A DNA stretch of 64,000 bases from Haliea alexandrii (lineage in GTDB: Bacteria > Pseudomonadota > Gammaproteobacteria > Pseudomonadales > Halieaceae): contig NZ_RFLW01000001.1 of assembly GCF_003719295.1 (NCBI RefSeq), positions 992,001 to 1,056,000 of the forward strand, given 5' to 3'. Shown piece after piece: positions 55,564 to 64,000 of this stretch. Position 1 is the first letter of the stretch, and the number at the start of each line of letters is the position of its first letter. Below the pieces are notes generated by a model. The model saw only the letters and a list, made by a program, of their open reading frames with translations, did not search any database and was not told the origin of the DNA. The position numbers and the translations under genes are program-made.

Positions 55564-57948
55564 CTAGAGATCTACTGTCAGTGAGGCGGAGACGGTGCGC
55601 GGTGCGCCGATCCAGGCGCCTTCCCCGGCGATACCCCCCAGATAATCTTCGTCGAAGGCGTTGTTCAGGAGCAGTGTGATGCTCCAGTTGCCAGCGCCGT
55701 TGGCCTCTCCACTACCGTTGAGCGTGATGTAGGCATCCACCGTGGTGTAGCTGTCCGCTACCCAGCTGTTGTCGAGCCGTATGGGGCGCTCACCGGTGTG
55801 TTTGCCGCTGATTCCGGCCGCCAGTCGGTCGCCGGTCCAATCCAGAGACAGAACCAGTTGCTGGTCGGGAATACCCACCACATCGTTGCCTGGTGCAATA
55901 CCCAGGCCGGTGTCTACCGCGGGGTCCCCAGTGCCCACGTAGCTGGCGTCGTTCAGAGTGAATGCACCGTAGAGCGAGAGGTTGTCGCTGAGACGGTAGT
56001 CCGCTGTAAGCTCGACACCATCCGATTCGATGCCGCCGGCGTTGAAGTAGGTGCCGTTGGTGCCGATCAGATAATCGGGTCCCGCAGCACTTTCCGGGCT
56101 GAGGAAAATGATGCGGTTCTCAAAGTCGGTCTGGAAGGCGGTTGCGGTGAGGAACAGGTCGCCGTTGCGATAACGCAGGCCGGCCTCGAGGTTCTCGGCT
56201 GTTTCCGGCTCAAGAGCGTCCAGGTCTGACTCGGGGCGCTCCAGAATCTCGTCGTAGATGGCTTTGAAATTCTCCGCGTAGCCGGCGAAGAATTCGAGTC
56301 CTTCAAGCGGGGTCTCCCACAGGAGCCCACCGGAGAACAGAACGTCCGAGTCAGAATTGACTGTCACGTCGGTGGTCTCGGCAAAGTTGTCCTGGCGTTC
56401 AAGGTCCACCAGAAATTGCTTGATACCCAGCGTGAGCTGCACTGAAGCAAGCTGCAGGCTGTCTTCTGCGTACCATTTGAAAACTTCCTGCGGGTAGCTG
56501 CGATCGTACTGTGTCCAGTACGGTATGTTGTCGAACTCGATGCCCACGCGAGCATCGGTAAGCTTCTGCCAGGTGCGCGTCTCGTCGCGCTGCTGGTCTT
56601 CATACCATAGCCCGGCGCGCAGCGTGTTGGCCAGGCCGCCGAGGTCAGCGCTCCAATCGCCATCGACCATGAAGCCATAACGTTCTTTCTGGTAGTTGGT
56701 GTGGCGGTAGGACTGCACCGGTATCGCTCCGGGCGCGTAGCAGGCGGGGTCGTAGCTGGCACCGGCACCACCGTAGGGGAAGGTGATGGAGGAGGTGCAG
56801 CCTGCGCGTGGGCTCAGCGCATTACCGGCGCCATCGACGAAGTAGATTTGGCCCAGCGCACTGCCGCCGTTAACGCTGGCCGTGCCCAAAGCTTCCGACT
56901 GGGGGCCCGCGCCATCGTTCACCACGTCAACCAGGTAGGGCGGGATCCAGTCGCCGCGGCCTTCGTTGTCGTGATAGTAGCCACCCACGGTCAGGCGCAA
57001 ATCACTGCTGAGCTCCATGCTGGCCTTCACGTACGCCAGCAGGTTTTCGCGCAGGGTAGACCAGCCGCGGCGATAAACCTGGTCCACATAGGGAATACCG
57101 GTCCAGATGTCTGTTAGCCTGTCCCACTCCGGGTTGCCGCGAAATTCCTCGGGGCTGAACAGGCGCTGGTAATTGTCCTCGTGTGTGTCGTCGTAGGAAG
57201 CGTACGCGGTGATTTCTGTATTGCCGATTTCAGAGATCATCTTGGCGGCCAGGTGGTCGCGTTCGTTTTCCGCTGCACCGTTAACCCAGTCGCTGGCACT
57301 CTGGTGTGAGGCTGAAAACCATGCGCGCGTGCCATTGGCAAGCCGACCTGTATCCACCCTCACGTAATAGCGTTCGGCATCGTACTCGCCGGCTGAGCCC
57401 TGAAAGCGGATGCGCGCTTCTTCCTCGGGGTCATCCGAGACGAAGTCGATGGTGCCGCCGAGCGCGTCGAGAGCCCGAGAGGCAATATCAGCCGTGCCCT
57501 GGGAGACCGTAACCGTGCGCAGGTTGGCGGTATCCAGGTAGCGGTTTGCCTTGGCACCGCCGCCGTAGCCGCTGCCGCCGTTGGGTATGCCGTCCAGTGT
57601 GGTGCCAATCTGTTGCTCATCGAGACTGTTCTGGAAGCCGCGCACCGCAATGGTCGTGGACCAGTCATCGAATCCGTAGGCATCGCCTTCCTGAATCGAA
57701 ACACCGGGCAGGTTGTCGATCAGGGCATTCACACTGGTCATCGGCGACTGCTGCATTTTCATACTGTCGGTGACCACGTTGTTGCCATAGTGCTGACTGC
57801 GTGCCACCACGGTGATTTCTTCCAGTGCAGGGTCGCCATTCTGTGCACCCGCGGCAGCAGAAAGCGAGAGACCGCTGGCAATAGCCAGACGCACAAGGCG
57901 CGCGCACGGACGACGAGCGAAATTCGGTTGAAACATACCCTTCCCCAT
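55564..57948 (-). CDS. TonB-dependent outer-membrane receptor (upstream of phoD)
   Basis: 794 residues. The signal peptide ends near AAAGAQ, a TonB-box-like EEITVVARS follows, then a plug domain (about 60-190; LIDNLPGVSIQEGD, TVTVSQGTADI) and a beta-barrel to the C-terminal strand SASLTVDL. One barrel loop carries a cysteine pair (GCTSSITF, YDPACYA). The substrate is unknown; the phoD gene downstream suggests a phosphorylated organic compound, but this is inference. The start could also be an internal ATG at 57936. Confidence 0.88.
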   Translation of the reverse strand: MGKGMFQPNFARRPCARLVRLAIASGLSLSAAAGAQNGDPALEEITVVARSQHYGNNVVTDSMKMQQSPMTSVNALIDNLPGVSIQEGDAYGFDDWSTTIAVRGFQNSLDEQQIGTTLDGIPNGGSGYGGGAKANRYLDTANLRTVTVSQGTADIASRALDALGGTIDFVSDDPEEEARIRFQGSAGEYDAERYYVRVDTGRLANGTRAWFSASHQSASDWVNGAAENERDHLAAKMISEIGNTEITAYASYDDTHEDNYQRLFSPEEFRGNPEWDRLTDIWTGIPYVDQVYRRGWSTLRENLLAYVKASMELSSDLRLTVGGYYHDNEGRGDWIPPYLVDVVNDGAGPQSEALGTASVNGGSALGQIYFVDGAGNALSPRAGCTSSITFPYGGAGASYDPACYAPGAIPVQSYRHTNYQKERYGFMVDGDWSADLGGLANTLRAGLWYEDQQRDETRTWQKLTDARVGIEFDNIPYWTQYDRSYPQEVFKWYAEDSLQLASVQLTLGIKQFLVDLERQDNFAETTDVTVNSDSDVLFSGGLLWETPLEGLEFFAGYAENFKAIYDEILERPESDLDALEPETAENLEAGLRYRNGDLFLTATAFQTDFENRIIFLSPESAAGPDYLIGTNGTYFNAGGIESDGVELTADYRLSDNLSLYGAFTLNDASYVGTGDPAVDTGLGIAPGNDVVGIPDQQLVLSLDWTGDRLAAGISGKHTGERPIRLDNSWVADSYTTVDAYITLNGSGEANGAGNWSITLLLNNAFDEDYLGGIAGEGAWIGAPRTVSASLTVDL

Positions 57949-58085
57949 TCGAACAAAGCGTTGGTGTGAGGCTCGGCAACAGGTTGACGTGAATCGCAGC
58001 TGACCTGATTGCCGGCGAGCGCTACTTTAGGCAGCGCTTATGAACGCGCCATGAAGAAGGGATGATGATTTTGTGAAATTGAAGG

Positions 58086-59039
58086 CTAGTGCAGCAACTC
58101 AATGCCAGTATGTGCGAGCGCGGTGCTGACACAGACTTGCAGGACCCAGATGGCCGCAATCGCAGCCAGCAGGAATGGTAACTGTTGGGTGTTCTGGCCG
58201 CTCTCCCTGAGGGCCGCGATGCGCTGTTGCGCGCAGTCGCTGCTGGCCTGTGGGTCGATGTGCTGTGACGGGCTTGCCGCATTTCGGTCCAGGTGGGCAA
58301 TAACGCTGGCCACCCGGTCGGCACTGCCAGTCGCTTTGAGGGCGGCCTGGTCGCAGGCTATCTCGGTGGCGGTCTTGAAGTCGCTGTGCAAATGTCGCCG
58401 GCGGGCGCGTGGCCAAAGACAGGTGACAACAGCCAACAGGGCCTTGCGCAGGTTATCCCGACGCCGAAGATGCGCATATTCGTGTTCCAGCACAATCTCC
58501 AGCTCGGCGGCAGGCAGGGTTTCAAGCATGCTGCGCGACACATACACCTCCGGGCGCAGCCAGCCAATACACCAGGCTGCCGGGGCTGCTCCTTCAACCA
58601 CGTGGTAGTGATGGCTCCGGGTGCTGCGCGACAGCGCGAACAGCGTTCTGAGTTGCCCTTGCAGGCGCATGGCGAGCAGGATCATTGCGCCAAGCAACGC
58701 CAGGCCAATCCCACCGGCTGCTGCCGCCATGCCAATGCGCAGTGCTGCGTGGGCGTCCGAGACCGGCACATGCGGCGCACAGTTCAGCCCATGACAGTGG
58801 CCTGGAATAAGCGGGGCGGAAAGCGCCGGGGTCATCACCAGCAGTGTTGCCAGGCTTGCAGCAACAGGTGGAATGCCCCCCCACAGTAAGAGCAGGCTCG
58901 CTTTGTGTGCAGCACGGACACGGCCGCAACTGCGTTGCAGCAGCGGGTAGAGCAGCGCATGAAGCAGTGACGAGAACAGGAACACGGCACACCAGATCAG
59001 CACCGCGTCCGCGGCCTTCGATAACAGCTCAGTGTTCAT
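58086..59039 (-). CDS. M56-family membrane metallopeptidase (BlaR1-like)
   Basis: 317 residues with four or five membrane helices and the zinc motif LEHEYAHLRRRDN (His186-Glu187, His190), the signature of BlaR1/MecR1-type antirepressor proteases. It lacks the large extracellular penicillin-binding sensor domain of BlaR1 and ends shortly after the last helix. Its ATG lies inside the end of the blaI-like gene (11-base overlap). It probably cleaves or controls that repressor. Confidence 0.88.
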   Translation of the reverse strand: MNTELLSKAADAVLIWCAVFLFSSLLHALLYPLLQRSCGRVRAAHKASLLLLWGGIPPVAASLATLLVMTPALSAPLIPGHCHGLNCAPHVPVSDAHAALRIGMAAAAGGIGLALLGAMILLAMRLQGQLRTLFALSRSTRSHHYHVVEGAAPAAWCIGWLRPEVYVSRSMLETLPAAELEIVLEHEYAHLRRRDNLRKALLAVVTCLWPRARRRHLHSDFKTATEIACDQAALKATGSADRVASVIAHLDRNAASPSQHIDPQASSDCAQQRIAALRESGQNTQQLPFLLAAIAAIWVLQVCVSTALAHTGIELLH

Positions 59040-59463
59040 CCGGAGCCTGAGAGCTTGCGCCGAGAAGTGCTTCAATCGCAGCGGCTGTTGCCTCGTCGTC
59101 TTCGGCGACATAGCGCGCAAAGCCGGAAATCACGGGGAGCAGGTCGCCGTCGGCGATGTCCCGTGTGATGTCGCGCAGCAGTGTCTTGATGAGCTCTTCC
59201 CGCGGCACGCGGTGGCGGTAGACGAAAGCTCGCGCCTCCTTTTCACGGCTTGCCATACCTTTGCGGTAAAGCCTTTCCAGGGTGCTCTGTACCGTGCTCA
59301 GCCGAATTCCTGCGGTTGGCATGGCTTCCAGCACCTGCACGGCGGACTGGGGCTGCCCACGCCACAATATGCTCATCACCGCGAGCTCGCGCTCGCCAAG
59401 CCGGGGCGCCCGGCGTGTGCGCAGGCCGAGCCGGTGCAGCAGGCTGCGTGTCTGTTCGGGCAT
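59029..59463 (-). CDS. BlaI/MecI/CopY-family repressor
   Basis: A 144-residue winged-helix repressor. LGERELAVMSILWRGQPQSAVQVLEAM and LSTVQSTLERLYRKGMASREKEARAFVYR are the family pattern, including the site region usually cut by the partner M56 protease. It is divergent from a TonB receptor with 68 bp between start codons, so the receptor gene and the blaI-like operon are likely its targets. Confidence 0.9.
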   Translation of the reverse strand: MPEQTRSLLHRLGLRTRRAPRLGERELAVMSILWRGQPQSAVQVLEAMPTAGIRLSTVQSTLERLYRKGMASREKEARAFVYRHRVPREELIKTLLRDITRDIADGDLLPVISGFARYVAEDDEATAAAIEALLGASSQAPDEH

Positions 59464-59531
59464 AAAACCGACCTGTTATCGGTGTTGGCGGGTCGTGATA
59501 CAACATCGTGATTGAACACAAGGAGTGTAGC

Positions 59532-61652
59532 GTGATCGGAGACGGGACGGAAACGGTAGTGCCAAAGGCGGCAGCAACTCCATGCGGGTTCCAGGGCCAG
59601 CGCATCTCTTGCCAGGTGGTGGCCGGGGTACTTCTGGGCGCGAGCCTCGCTGTACAGGGCCAAACCCTGGAAACGGTAGCTGTGGAAGGACGCCGCGTCA
59701 GCCTGCTGGGTGATGCGATAACGGCCTCGGAGGGTATTATCGGGCAGCAGGAGATCGCCCTCAGACCGTTGCTGCGCAGCGGCGAGGTGCTGGAGCTGGT
59801 GCCGGGCATGGTGGTGACACAGCACAGTGGCACAGGCAAGGCCAATCAGTATTTTCTGCGCGGCTTCAACCTGGACCACGGTACGGATTTCGCCACCTTT
59901 ATAGACGGTATGCCGCTGAACATGCGTACCCACGGCCACGGCCAGGGCTATACCGACCTGAATCCCGTCATTCCCGAAACACTTGCCAACATCGCCTACA
60001 AAAAGGGACCGTATTACGCGGATGTGGGCGACTTCAGCGGCGCCGGCAGCGCGGAAATGCGCACCGTGGACCGGGTGGATGAGGGCCTGGCCGAGATCAC
60101 CTGGGGTGAAGATGGTTACCAGCGCCTGGTTGTGGTTGATAGCCAGAATGCCGCCGGCGGTGACTGGCTCTATGCGCTGGAGGGCAATCGCTACGACGGG
60201 CCCTGGCGCGGTATCGAAGAAGATCTGTCGCGCATCAACCTGTTGCTGAAGCACACCCGCGACGTGGCCGCGGGCAGTCTCAGCCTGACCGCGATGGCCT
60301 ACGACAACAGCTGGAACAGCGCCGACCAGATACCGGCCCGAGCCGTAACCCAGGGCATCATCGACGACCTGGGTGTGATCGACGACACCGTGGGGGGCGA
60401 GTCCAGCCGCTACAGCCTGAGCGCCGCGTGGCGCGGCGGTGCGTGGGAGGTGGATGCATGGCTGGCGCGCTATGACCTGAACCTGTGGTCCAATTTCACG
60501 TATTTCCTCGATGATCCCGAGGGCGGCGACCAGTTCGAGCAGGTAGACGAGAGGTTCCTCTATGGCGGGCGATTGCGCTACATCCATACCGGCACCCTGG
60601 CCGGCCTGCCGATGACGCAGGCCTTCGGCGCCGAACTGCGAGTCGATGATATCGAGGAAGTGGGCCTGTATCGCAGCCGTGCGCGGCAACGCACTGGTCC
60701 GGTACGCAGCGATGCGGTGGATGAGTCCAGTATTGGCCTGTTCTGGGAGCAGAAGCTGCAGTGGTCGCTACGGTTGCGCTCGGTGTTGGGTGTGCGTTAT
60801 GACTATTTCGACTTCGATGTCGACAGTGCCATTGAGCGCAATATCAACGGCATCGACCTCGCGCCCAATGGTGGCACGGCTGATGATGACTTGTGGTCCC
60901 TCAAGGGCAGCCTGGTTTACACCCTGGGCAGCGACTGGGAAGCCTATGCATCCGCAGGGCAGGGGTATCATTCCAACGATGCCCGCGGCACAACCACTCG
61001 CATCGACCCTGCCGATGGCACCGCCATTGATGCGGTAGATCCACTGGTGCGCTCGCTGGGCTACGAGGCCGGTGTGCGTGGTTACTGGCGCGAGCGCCTG
61101 AATACCTCGCTCGCGGTCTGGTATCTGGAGCTGGATAGCGAACTGCTGTTTGTGGGTGACGCCGGCAACACCGAAGCGAGCGGTCGCTCTGAACGCGAAG
61201 GTGTCGAACTTACCGCCTATTACTCGCTTACGGAGGCGTGGACGCTGGACCTGGAATACTCATGGACTGACGCACGCTTCAGTGACGCGCCTGCGGGGGA
61301 ACGCGAGATTCCCGGAGCCGTTGAGCATGTGGTGCAGGCGGGCATCAGCCTGGATGACGGGCAGGACTGGTTTGGCAGCCTGCGCCTGCGCTACTTCGGC
61401 GAGCGTCCGCTGGTCGAGGATGCCAGCGTGAAGTCAGACGCCACGTTCTCGGTCAATCTGGGTCTGGGTCGCCGACTGGGCCCCTGGACGCTGCGCGCAG
61501 ATATCCTGAATTTGCTCGATAGCGATGACCACGACATCGATTACTTCTATGCGTCGCGCCTGCCCGGCGAAGCGGCGGCCGGTGTCGAGGACCTGCACTA
61601 TCACGTACTTGAGCCACGTACCGTGCGCCTGACGGCGGGTTATCGCTTCTAA
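59532..61652 (+). CDS. TonB-dependent outer-membrane receptor (divergent from BlaI/M56)
   Basis: 706 residues from GTG 59532, which has AAGGAG six bases upstream; a GTG at 59508 lacks one. A signal peptide is followed by a plug domain (RSGEVLELVPGMVVTQHSGTGKANQYFLRGFN) and a barrel ending in VRLTAGYRF. The sequence HGTDFATFIDGMPLNMRTHGHGQGY is typical of a receptor family often found next to BlaI-like regulators. The histidine-rich loop might contact a metal or metal complex, which is inference. Confidence 0.88.
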   Translation: MIGDGTETVVPKAAATPCGFQGQRISCQVVAGVLLGASLAVQGQTLETVAVEGRRVSLLGDAITASEGIIGQQEIALRPLLRSGEVLELVPGMVVTQHSGTGKANQYFLRGFNLDHGTDFATFIDGMPLNMRTHGHGQGYTDLNPVIPETLANIAYKKGPYYADVGDFSGAGSAEMRTVDRVDEGLAEITWGEDGYQRLVVVDSQNAAGGDWLYALEGNRYDGPWRGIEEDLSRINLLLKHTRDVAAGSLSLTAMAYDNSWNSADQIPARAVTQGIIDDLGVIDDTVGGESSRYSLSAAWRGGAWEVDAWLARYDLNLWSNFTYFLDDPEGGDQFEQVDERFLYGGRLRYIHTGTLAGLPMTQAFGAELRVDDIEEVGLYRSRARQRTGPVRSDAVDESSIGLFWEQKLQWSLRLRSVLGVRYDYFDFDVDSAIERNINGIDLAPNGGTADDDLWSLKGSLVYTLGSDWEAYASAGQGYHSNDARGTTTRIDPADGTAIDAVDPLVRSLGYEAGVRGYWRERLNTSLAVWYLELDSELLFVGDAGNTEASGRSEREGVELTAYYSLTEAWTLDLEYSWTDARFSDAPAGEREIPGAVEHVVQAGISLDDGQDWFGSLRLRYFGERPLVEDASVKSDATFSVNLGLGRRLGPWTLRADILNLLDSDDHDIDYFYASRLPGEAAAGVEDLHYHVLEPRTVRLTAGYRF

Positions 61653-61656
61653 CGGT

Positions 61657-61720
61657 GACGGTTCGACGGTTCGACGGTTCGACGGTTCGACGGTTCGACG
61701 GTTCGACGCTTCGACGCTTA
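61657..61720. repeat. 8-bp tandem repeat (GACGGTTC)n
   Basis: Six exact copies of GACGGTTC (61657-61704) followed by two variants, GACGCTTC and GACGCTTA. The last variant contains the stop codon of the minus-strand sulfotransferase. It fills the gap between two convergent genes. Confidence 0.95.
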
Positions 61721-63688
61721 GTCTTTGGATATAGACGGGTCGCTCGCGAGTGCCAGGCGCAGCGGCTCCAGCCACTGTGCATAGTGCTTCCAGCGCGCCT
61801 GTGCCGTGCGAAACAGGGGTTGCCGCACCTGTTCCGAACTGGGTGTCCGCACCGCGCGTTCGGTGTCGTAGTAGTGCAGGCAGCCGGCCTCGAACGGCAG
61901 GCCCAGGAAGTCGAGCATGCGCCGCACCTGTCCTTCGAGGTCGTCGAGCACGTCTTCGTGTTGTACGCGCAGGACTTTCCCGGGCAGTACGCGGTCCCAG
62001 TGGCCCATAAGCTCGACGTAATCCCGGTAGTAACGCCCCAGATCGGCGAGGTCGTAGGTGAATTCCTGGCCGGAGGCAAAGAGCTGGCGGTAGTTGCCGA
62101 AACAGCAGTCCATGGCGTCGCGCCGGGCGTCGATGATGCGTGCGTTGGGCAGGATCAGGTGAATGAGGCCGATGTGGCGAAAATTGTTCGGCATCTTGTC
62201 GATGAAAAAGGGTGCGCCCTGCCGGTGAACACGGGTGGCTTCGAGGAATTGTTCGCCGTAGGCGCGCAAAGTGTCCGCATCCAGCGTGGCAAGGCGCTCC
62301 GGGTAGCCATCCCCTTCCGCTCGTGTGCCGTGCCCGTCGAGGCGCTGGGCCAGTGCCGGGATATGGTTCAGTTCCATGGTGCCGTCAATCGCCGAGTGCG
62401 ATGACAGTATCTGCTCCAGTAGCGTGGAGCCGGCACGCGGCATACCGACAATGAAAATGGGGTCGGCGGCGGGGTGGCCGGTGTTTGCGTGGCTGCCGAA
62501 TAGCCCGGGAGTGAAAAACGACTGCTGACGTTGCAGGCGTCGGCTCATGCGTTGTGGCTGGTAGCCGAGGGTGCTGTGCCGCAGGCGGTTGCCGCGCTCG
62601 TAATAGTCCCAGGAGGCGCTGTAGTCGCTGTTGTCCTCGCAGGCTTTGCCGAGTGCAAAACAAAGGTGGATGCGGTCCTCCAGCGCCGTGTTCTCCGCCG
62701 CTTCCTGCGTCACCATGGTGGCAATATCCGTCGCATCGAAACGGAAGGTCTTCAGGTTTGCGAGGCTCCACCAGGCGTCGCCGAAATCGAGCCTCGCACG
62801 GTTTGCCGTGCGGTAGGCGGTCACCGCCTGCTCAGTATCGCCAATGGTTTTGAGCGCATGGCCCAGGGTCAGTTGCAGTGATGGTTGCTCCGGGTTTGCT
62901 TCCAGCAGGCCCCGCAACAGCGCGATGCCCTCTTCAAACCGGCCCACAGCAATGTACTGGTTGGCCAGAGTGGCTTCTATCGACAGATTTCCCGGAAGCT
63001 CCTGCTGCAGTGCTTCTGCCGTGGCGAGGGCCTCGGTGAACCGTTGTTGCCGGTACAGCACATTCACGTGGTCCAACCGCACCAGCAGGTTGTCGGGACT
63101 GAACTCTGTGGCGCTCTCCAGCAGAAAACCGGCTTCTTCCAGCTGGCCGTGCTGCACGGCGATGGCGGCGAGCAGGCGCATGCCTTCGATATGCTGCGGG
63201 TTGTGGCGCAGGTAGTGACGACACAGCGCCTCAGCACGCTCCAGTCGACCCTCGTGCAACATGCTCTGGCCGCTGAGGATCTCTGCCGGCAGTTTGGCAA
63301 GTGCCTGCGCCTGAATCACCGCCTCGCGCGCCAGCTCCCGCCAAGCCGGGTTATCAGCGGTCAGCTGTGCGATGGCCTTCCAGCTGGCCAGCAGGGCTGG
63401 GTTGCGCGCTACCGCATTGCGATAGGCCGACAGGGCCGGCGCAGGTTGCTGCAGCGCGAGTAAGTTGTGGCCGCGTTCCTGATACAGACGAGCATGGCTG
63501 GCATCAAGGCGCTCGAGTTCCTCGAGAGTAGCCAGTGCCTGCGCATATTTGCTGAGATAGCGGCGCGCCGTGGCCAGCAGGTACAGCGCCTCACTTGCGG
63601 TACCGGTGGCAAGCGCGGCGTTAGCCGCCTGCTCGGCAGCCTGGAAGTCGCCGCGTTGCAGGCAGGCTTTTGCCGCCTCGATGCTCAC
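61718..63688 (-). CDS. TPR-repeat sulfotransferase
   Basis: 656 residues. The first about 400 are tetratricopeptide repeats (several A-L-Y-x-G-like helix pairs, e.g. GRLERAEALCRHYLRHNPQ). The C-terminal 250 form a PAPS-type sulfotransferase with the 5'-phosphosulfate loop IFIVGMPRAGSTLLEQIL and ARRDAMDCCFGNYRQLF. It lies two bases after the stop of a TonB receptor gene on the same strand, an arrangement suggesting joint expression. Target unknown; some such proteins sulfate proteins or small outer-surface molecules. Confidence 0.87.
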   Translation of the reverse strand: MSIEAAKACLQRGDFQAAEQAANAALATGTASEALYLLATARRYLSKYAQALATLEELERLDASHARLYQERGHNLLALQQPAPALSAYRNAVARNPALLASWKAIAQLTADNPAWRELAREAVIQAQALAKLPAEILSGQSMLHEGRLERAEALCRHYLRHNPQHIEGMRLLAAIAVQHGQLEEAGFLLESATEFSPDNLLVRLDHVNVLYRQQRFTEALATAEALQQELPGNLSIEATLANQYIAVGRFEEGIALLRGLLEANPEQPSLQLTLGHALKTIGDTEQAVTAYRTANRARLDFGDAWWSLANLKTFRFDATDIATMVTQEAAENTALEDRIHLCFALGKACEDNSDYSASWDYYERGNRLRHSTLGYQPQRMSRRLQRQQSFFTPGLFGSHANTGHPAADPIFIVGMPRAGSTLLEQILSSHSAIDGTMELNHIPALAQRLDGHGTRAEGDGYPERLATLDADTLRAYGEQFLEATRVHRQGAPFFIDKMPNNFRHIGLIHLILPNARIIDARRDAMDCCFGNYRQLFASGQEFTYDLADLGRYYRDYVELMGHWDRVLPGKVLRVQHEDVLDDLEGQVRRMLDFLGLPFEAGCLHYYDTERAVRTPSSEQVRQPLFRTAQARWKHYAQWLEPLRLALASDPSISKD

Positions 63689-63690
63689 CC

Positions 63691-64000
63691 TCAGAACAGG
63701 TCGTAGGTGAAGCGCAAGCCGAATTCCAGCGGACGATTGGTCAGAATCTTGCGCGACCCGTCTTGGGTGTTGATGTGCAGTTGCGCGCGCTCATCGGTCA
63801 GGTTGTTGACGAACAGCTCGGCCGTCCAGGTGTCCTGCCGGTAGCCCAGCGTAGCATCGGTGATGACGTAGGAGTCCTGCAGCTCGCGGCGCTGCGGTAC
63901 ATCGATGATTGAGCTGTAGGCCTCGTCCGAATAGCGTGACGCCAGCTGCGCATGCGCGGTGCCTTCGAATACATCCCACTCATAACGGCCGCGCAGGCTG
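63691..64000 (-). CDS. TonB-dependent receptor, C-terminal part (cut by window edge)
   Basis: The minus-strand frame is open from the window edge to a stop at 63691 and encodes about 102 residues. Typical barrel-end sequence includes YVITDATLGYRQDTWTAEL, VNNLTDERAQLHI and the terminal RFTYDLF with C-terminal phenylalanine. It directly precedes the sulfotransferase. Confidence 0.85.
   Translation of the reverse strand, partial: SLRGRYEWDVFEGTAHAQLASRYSDEAYSSIIDVPQRRELQDSYVITDATLGYRQDTWTAELFVNNLTDERAQLHINTQDGSRKILTNRPLEFGLRFTYDLF

Noticed and set aside
61657-61720. The GACGGTTC array as a CRISPR
   Set aside because: Eight-base units lie head to tail without spacers, and no cas gene is present.

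Overview
The window is 64 kb of GC-rich gammaproteobacterial chromosome. Housekeeping genes keep the order known from Pseudomonas and E. coli (folP-glmM-tpiA-secG-tRNA-Leu; tRNA-fMet-rimP-nusA-infB-rbfA-truB-rpsO-pnp; dksA-gluQ-cbrA-cbrB-pcnB-folK-panB-panC). The accessory genes are rich in TonB-dependent receptors and a PPi-dependent phosphofructokinase is present. Together this suggests a marine heterotroph of the Cellvibrionales/Halieaceae type. The family assignment is inference; the class assignment is firm.

Layout. 1-3.5 kb: folate, amino-sugar, glycolysis and secretion genes ending in tRNA-Leu(GAG). 3.5-20.3 kb: an accessory stretch that separates tRNA-Leu from tRNA-fMet. It holds a CLC channel, a TonB receptor, a LuxR regulator, a TauD/amidohydrolase pair, an unusual isocitrate dehydrogenase, a DUF3604 protein, a tyrosine-catabolism operon (hppD-VOC-fahA) and an LLM/VOC pair. 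20.3-29.1 kb: translation and RNA-turnover genes. 29.2-32.2 kb: a GntP permease divergent from a TPP enzyme. 32.2-43.3 kb: a minus-strand block with panC, panB, a deoxynucleoside kinase, folK, pcnB, the CbrB/CbrA/CbrX carbon-limitation system, gluQ and dksA. 43.5-53.1 kb: aminotransferase-sfsA-M15 peptidase, ppa and pfp, then the overlapping mpl-MMPL-YkgJ-LON operon. 53.1-64 kb: outer-membrane uptake modules (three TonB receptors with PhoD, a BlaI/M56 pair and a TPR-sulfotransferase).

Two observations stand out. (1) The 428-bp gap between cbrB and pcnB holds, on the minus strand, four AAY-triplet (CA-motif) clusters, two matching hairpins, a perfect GG-N10-GC sigma-54 promoter and upstream GTTAC half-sites. 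This is the position and make-up of the Crc/Hfq-titrating RNA CrcZ of Pseudomonas, so a complete CbrAB-CrcZ catabolite-repression circuit is predicted here. (2) The isocitrate dehydrogenase at 11997-13736 contains a tandem duplication of about 165 residues. One copy keeps the residues that the partner subunit normally donates to the active site, and the other copy keeps the resident ones. This reads as a single-chain pseudo-dimer derived from the homodimeric enzyme.

No insertion sequence, prophage, integrase or CRISPR array was seen.
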